DNA of 64,000 bases from Rhodospirillales bacterium URHD0017 (GTDB taxonomy: Bacteria; Pseudomonadota; Alphaproteobacteria; Reyranellales; Reyranellaceae): assembly GCA_900110395.1 (NCBI GenBank), contig FODP01000018.1, forward strand, positions 62,255 to 126,254, in the 5' to 3' direction. The stretch's first letter is position 1; each line of letters starts with the position of its first letter. The translations under genes and the position numbers were made by a program. Shown piece by piece: positions 59,890 to 64,000 of this stretch. The notes below the pieces were generated by a model that was given only the letters and a program-made list of their open reading frames with translations, was not told where the DNA came from and searched no databases.

Positions 59890-60060
59890 CCGGGAAGGGC
59901 TGGGCGCTGGCTTTCACCCGCTACAGCGCCGGCTATCTTGCCGATAAGCACGGGTTCTGCGGAGCGGCGTGGCCTTCACGCGCGCAATTGCGCAGCGTTT
60001 CGGACTATCGGGCTGACGGGCCACTGTTCTGCCATAACCCTGCACCCGCGCCTCGTGATC
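59890..60060 (+). pseudogene. SNase-like nuclease C-terminal remnant (copy 3), frame-broken
   Basis: Nucleotide similarity to the 53-kb remnant: TATCATGGTCCGGGAAGGGC, GCTGGCTTTCACCCGCTA, GCGCAGCG, GGACTATCGGGC, GGGCCACTGTTCTGCCATAA. Small deletions shift the frame (IMVREGL in one frame, ALAFTRYSAGYLAD in another). It lacks an open reading frame for the whole block. Confidence 0.6.
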
Positions 60061-60217
60061 CGGCATATCGTTACGCTCCACGAACGAACTGGTGCGAGGC
60101 TTAGTGAACCCTCGGCGACGAGCGACTGACGTAACGGTGCGTTCATCCCTTCCGTAGTTTCCGGAGTACCACTTCAGGTACAGTGCGGGGGGCAGGCGCG
60201 ACTAGCATAGTGCGGCG

Positions 60218-60559
60218 ATGAAACAGGCCAAGCGCTTGTCAGCCGTTCCCGACGTCAAGCGAACCGACACCACCTCCGATGGGATCGATGTCGCCGTCTC
60301 TTTCCGGGCGGTCGTCGACCACATCGTTGTGGCCAATCGCCGCGCTACGGCCTGGGAGGCGGGATGCCTCTACGCTGCGCTTTGTGAGCTTGCGATGGGT
60401 CGCGAAAAGAATGCCCGACGCAGGATATGTCTGGCGCTTTTGCCCGGCGCCAAGCAGGAACTGCCGGTCAGGATCTTTCCCCTGCCCACAGCCGAGGAAT
60501 TGCTGCAGGCGTTGGCCCTGATCTCTGGACTGGCGGCGGCTCGCGGCGAGACATCTTAG
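60218..60559 (+). CDS. Hypothetical protein
   Basis: 113 aa; sequence such as VDHIVVANRRATAWEAGCLYAALCELAMGREKNARRRICLALLPG looks like a folded helical protein. No known domain recognised and no clear ribosome site. Flanked by remnants on both sides. Confidence 0.45.
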   Translation: MKQAKRLSAVPDVKRTDTTSDGIDVAVSFRAVVDHIVVANRRATAWEAGCLYAALCELAMGREKNARRRICLALLPGAKQELPVRIFPLPTAEELLQALALISGLAAARGETS

Positions 60560-60770
60560 TGATGGCTACCGGCACGGGAGCCGCTATGGCACAGAGGACG
60601 ACATCTGGCCAGTAATGGACTCCCCGTGAAGCAGCGTTGCGGGGGTTCCACGTCGCTTTATGGGTAGGTCACTAGCCCGCCCAACGGGTGCCCGCGCGCG
60701 TTGCGCTGCGGTAGTCATCACTGCATCCTCGGAACGCACAGTGATGATCAGGTCCGGCATGGTGAGCGGC

Positions 60771-61016
60771 TCAGCTCAGTGATGCGGCGGCTCGCCCCTT
60801 TGCCGTCAAAATAATGAGGCCTTCGTTGTCAGCCCGACGCTGTATGAAACCGGCCTTCTCGGTGTCGCGAATCGCCAGCTCCAGTGCCGCGCCATCAAGG
60901 TTGATGTCGCGCCCGACGCTTTCAGCTCTCCGCCATGAATGCGGGCTGTTGGAACTCAGGCGGTGGAGCTGGACGACGAACGCCGCCGCGAACTGGATCC
61001 TGTTTCGGGCAATCAT
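60771..61016 (-). CDS. Small winged-helix-like hypothetical protein
   Basis: 81 aa. LDGAALELAIRDTEKAGFIQRRADNEGLIILTAKGRAAASLS looks like the recognition helix and wing of a MarR/PadR-like domain. The first helices are missing or diverged. It follows the 61049-61264 gene on the same strand with 32 nt between them. Confidence 0.42.
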   Translation of the reverse strand: MIARNRIQFAAAFVVQLHRLSSNSPHSWRRAESVGRDINLDGAALELAIRDTEKAGFIQRRADNEGLIILTAKGRAAASLS

Positions 61017-61048
61017 CGGCCAATGGTGCCGTGCCTGGAACTTGTTTG

Positions 61049-61264
61049 TCAGCCTGTCACTCCTTCGGCCCTCAGCGCGTTCAGCTTGGCCAACAGCGCT
61101 TGATAGGCCGTTTCAAACCTCAGCAGAACGTCCTCTGCCTCGATCGTTCGATGACCATCACTGCGTAAGTCCTCGATACGCTGACGCTGGCGAGCCAAGC
61201 CTTGCTCGCTTTTTCTCAGGACAGCTTGGAGCAGTTCCAGCCTGCTAGAAACTGATTGGTCCAT
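61049..61264 (-). CDS. Small coiled-coil hypothetical protein
   Basis: 71 aa from the ATG at 61264. LELLQAVLRKSEQGLARQRQRIEDLRSDGH.TIEAEDVLLRFETAYQALLAKLNAL is a two-helix coil common in rhizobial genomes as 'hypothetical protein'. Function unknown. Confidence 0.5.
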   Translation of the reverse strand: MDQSVSSRLELLQAVLRKSEQGLARQRQRIEDLRSDGHRTIEAEDVLLRFETAYQALLAKLNALRAEGVTG

Positions 61265-62453
61265 GCGCCAGTAACACCGACATCGCGTTGGAAGGTCCAC
61301 GACACATTGCGGGTACCTCCCTAAGTCCCACCGCGGCTTGCCGGGGCGGGGTTACGTTGCCATCGTCCTCGCTGCATCTCCCCGAGCCAACAGTGAGCGG
61401 CTAGGCCCCGTCCGCACGCTCCATGCCGAATAGCGAGCTCGTGGCGTTCAGGAACGACGACGGCACGGGTGTCGATCGAGACACCGGATGGGCGCGTAGC
61501 AGCGGGAGTCGGGCACTGGACCGTAAAGAGCGGCCGGGGCCATTCCATCTTTTCGCTTCCGACGGCTTTCGTCGCGAACTACGGAGCCGGCCTAACGCAT
61601 CCTTAGCGGCCGCCCGAGGTGCATTGGTAGAGACCGAACGACCTGCCTTGCCGACTTGTCCTCCCGCTGCCCTGATAAGAGACTCGGCGCAGCAAGTTGT
61701 CCTCGGTCCAACTGAGGCAGGTCACTTCAACGATTATCTCCGGCCGCGCCCAGTGCAGGCACGACAGCTACAGGTCTCCAGCCAGAACCCAGGGCGGCCT
61801 CGGTGGGTCTCCTCGGGCGGCGCCTGACGAACTACCGGCACGGACGCTAAGGCGACAGTCGAAGCGGACGGTTGCGAGCGCATCACACTGCTGGCGCGGT
61901 AGCCAAATGACATATAGCGGGGTGAAGGATTGCGAGCAGTTACGGGAGTTGTGCTCACGGTTGACGGTGCAGGCACCATAACCGTGTAGTGAAGGTAGCT
62001 GTCGATATCGACGTAAGACGCGAGTTTTTGCTTGAGATCGGCGACGTCGCGGCCGTGCTTGTGACTGAGCTGCGCGCCGGGGCAGGCGGGCTTCGCCAGC
62101 CCATACAGATTCTGTTACGGCTCTGCAATCGTCAGCCGCCCTAAAGGGATCACGAATGGCACGACGGCACGAGCGTCGAGCAAGCGTATGGTTGCCAAGC
62201 CATGCTTTCGGTCATCCTCACGCGGGCACAACCCCCAATGCCCGACGATGAAGGCTTAATCGTGCAGGCGAACGCCCCAAAATACCAGACTATCCAAACT
62301 TTCGTTGCCCTTCGGACTTCTGGCTTGCCGTCGGCATGCCCTTCAACGATTACTATAGCGGCCATCGCCCGGGTGAAGGGACACTGAGCGCCGTCTGTTC
62401 GTGTCCACCTAAAGGCTACAGCACACCCTGTGCTTTGCTCTGTTTCCAGACCG
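61265..62453. other. Long sparse region
   Basis: About 1.2 kb with no gene I trust. A minus-strand frame near 62010-62100 gives a hydrophilic stretch (HKHGRDVADLKQKLASYVDI) that may be a decayed coding remnant. No repeats or RNA genes recognised. Confidence 0.4.
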
Positions 62454-63167
62454 TCAGCGCTGCGGATCGAGCCATCGGTAGCCGATACGATGCACGTTCT
62501 TGATCGCAGAAAAGCCGCGGTCGACTGCTAGGAATTTTCTCCGGATCCGCTTTATGAGCGAGCGGACATTTATGGTGTACCCGAGAGCGCCGCTGCCGGC
62601 GACGAAGCCTGCATAATGCGCTGTATCATAGATGGTGCGGTAGGATTGGATGCCCGTGCCCGATACCAGCAGCCTCACGATCTTGTATTCGGTGACGGTC
62701 ATACCGGTGTCCTGCTGTTGCCATAGGACGCGCGCTGTTGAGGGGTACAAAGCCAACTCGCCGTGACGCTCGACCTCGGGCATCGCCGGGGGAGGCATGT
62801 GGCGCTGCCCCTCGAGGATCACGCGCAGACGGTGGGCCAGCACCTCTATACCGCGAGCCTTGTCTACAAAATCGATTGCGCCGCGATCCAGCGCCTGCAG
62901 CTCCAGCTCGACCAAAGAGTATCCAGTAAGGAAGACGATCGGCAGTCCGATCCCGCGTTCTCTCAGAGCGCCGAGCAACTCGAACCCCGACATCTCCGGC
63001 AGGGCCCAGTCGAGCACCGCTATTCGCGCGTCGAAGCCATTGCTCAAGGCCTCGAGGAAAGCAGGGCCATCTGCATAGCACGACACCGAAAAGCCCCGGT
63101 CGACCAAGTCTGCGGATAGCACTTCCCGATAGTGTTCGTCGTCATCCACCAGGACTACGTCGGGCAC
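62454..63167 (-). CDS. OmpR/ChvI-like response regulator
   Basis: 237 aa. Receiver: VVLVDDDEHYREVL (acid pocket D8, D9), VLDWALPEMSG with phospho-acceptor Asp53, IVFLTGYS (Thr) and DFVDKA (Lys). The C-terminal winged helix has MTVTEYKIVRLLVSGTG, GYTINVRSLIKRIRRKF and AIKNVHRIGYRW. No histidine kinase lies beside it in the window. The start is GTG at 63167. Confidence 0.9.
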   Translation of the reverse strand: MPDVVLVDDDEHYREVLSADLVDRGFSVSCYADGPAFLEALSNGFDARIAVLDWALPEMSGFELLGALRERGIGLPIVFLTGYSLVELELQALDRGAIDFVDKARGIEVLAHRLRVILEGQRHMPPPAMPEVERHGELALYPSTARVLWQQQDTGMTVTEYKIVRLLVSGTGIQSYRTIYDTAHYAGFVAGSGALGYTINVRSLIKRIRRKFLAVDRGFSAIKNVHRIGYRWLDPQR

Positions 63168-63499
63168 GTCGTGCGTTCCTATTCAAGGCAGGCGCCGTGA
63201 GGATGGCCGGGCGGTCCCGTCTCGTCCTCAGTATTTGGGCACACTGTATCTGTCAGGCGGGAGCGCAACGTCTAACCCAACAGCAAGCGTGTCGCTCAGT
63301 GCATCGGAGGTACTTCCGATGCGAACTGGGCCGGACGTCGAGCGGCACTTCTGATGTCCGCGAGGTGGATGCCCAGGCGTCGGATCTTGCTTCGACACCA
63401 GACATCAGTCTCAGCCGATTCCTGGCCGCTGTTTTTCGATTGATAATCGGTTACGAGGGAGTCGAGGCCGGCTGGCCAAAATGACTGTCAGTGGCAAAC
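63168..63499. other. Non-coding stretch
   Basis: About 330 bp between the response regulator and the transposase remnant; contains the regulator's promoter region. No other feature seen. Confidence 0.4.
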
Positions 63500-63835
63500 G
63501 ACCGGAGGTCGCCAGTGAAGCCACACGCGTTTGCCCTCGCACTTAACCGCAAATGGCGTGATCGCTTCGAGCAGGAAGGCCCGGCCTGCGGATCGCAGGC
63601 TCGCGGTCCAAACTGCTGCGCAAGCCGATCGCCAGAGGTGATTGAACGCATCAAAAGCCTGCGTCGCCAGCGCATGCCGGGCAAGGAAATCGCCCTCACT
63701 GTCGGCGTCTTATCTAGCGGTCAGCCGCATGTTCAAGCGTCTGGGCTGAGCAAGCTGAGCGCCCTGGAAGCAGCCGATTTGAGCGCACAAGCCGCCGGTC
63801 CGCCAGCGGGCGACCATAGGGCCACGCCGATTTAG
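63500..63835 (+). mobile_element. IS481-type transposase N-terminal remnant
   Basis: SPEVIERIKSLRRQRMPGKE, IALTVGV and, after a break, GLSKLSALEAAD match the helix-turn-helix part of IS481 transposases (ERI..LRRQRM.GK.IA..VGVS..TVSRVLKRLGLS.L..LEP). The middle 'SATVSRMFKRLG' appears only in another frame (..SRMFKRLG), so the gene is frame-shifted. No DDE domain or terminal inverted repeats were found. Confidence 0.65.
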
Positions 63836-64000
63836 GCACCATCATGGTTCGCGAGCAGTTCGACCAGTTCGGCGTCGGCTGTAATTAACCGGTGCCGTAG
63901 GCAACCACCTCTGGGTGGAATCGCTGCGACAAGACTAGAGACTGTTGTTGATGCAGTGGATGCCGCAACTCTGCGCGACTTTTGCTTCGCCACCGCTCGC

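Overview
The window looks like a chromosomal segment of a GC-rich alphaproteobacterium. Supporting features are the sdhCDAB order, a PhaR-type PHA regulator with phaA and phaB nearby, a malyl-CoA lyase/mesaconyl-CoA hydratase pair of the ethylmalonyl-CoA pathway, a general L-amino-acid (AapJ-like) binding protein and an intact tRNA-Arg(ACG). A Reyranella-like lineage is a guess from protein style only, not from any search.

Positions 1-46,300 are dense, ordinary housekeeping and metabolic sequence with many 1-, 4- and 8-nt gene overlaps. In order: asd; a TPR/glycosyltransferase-like protein; a three-gene minus-strand operon (radical SAM protein, two small glycosyltransferase-type enzymes); pdxY-lysE; mcl-mch; sdhCDAB; an amino-acid binding protein; a serine hydrolase; an enoyl-CoA hydratase. 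Next comes a PHA neighbourhood: DUF1289 and phaR on the minus strand, divergent from a small helical protein, a PHA-synthase-like hydrolase and a LytTR regulator, with phaA and phaB further on. A CMD/AhpD-tam-ggt-rRNA methyltransferase run follows, then a P1 peptidase with peptide-transporter binding protein and permeases, DUF5993-dsbB, NHL and patatin genes, an amidase, a luciferase-like monooxygenase, SGNH, GNAT, EamA and DUF4864 genes. Three families of intergenic palindromic repeats sit between these genes.

From tRNA-Arg (46,224-46,300) to the right end, coding density falls sharply and most items are fragments. They include a DUF6519-like pseudogene, a GH15 glucoamylase/trehalase-like gene split into N- and C-terminal pieces about 2 kb apart, three SNase-like nuclease remnants, a 3' half of tRNA-Glu(CTC) that looks like an attachment-site scar, and an IS481-type transposase remnant. 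Intact genes survive among them: a free-standing RNA polymerase alpha-CTD-like protein next to an acyltransferase, a LuxR-type regulator without the usual phospho-acceptor Asp, a GH42-like secreted protein, a membrane Ser/Thr kinase fused to a peptidoglycan-binding domain with a secreted companion, and an OmpR-type response regulator.

Most worth checking: the alpha-CTD-like gene in the GH15 scar, the tRNA-Glu attachment scar, the 21-bp-spaced direct repeats beside the LytTR gene, the radical SAM/glycosyltransferase operon, and the overlapping PHA-synthase pair. I see no CRISPR array, rRNA operon or complete insertion sequence.
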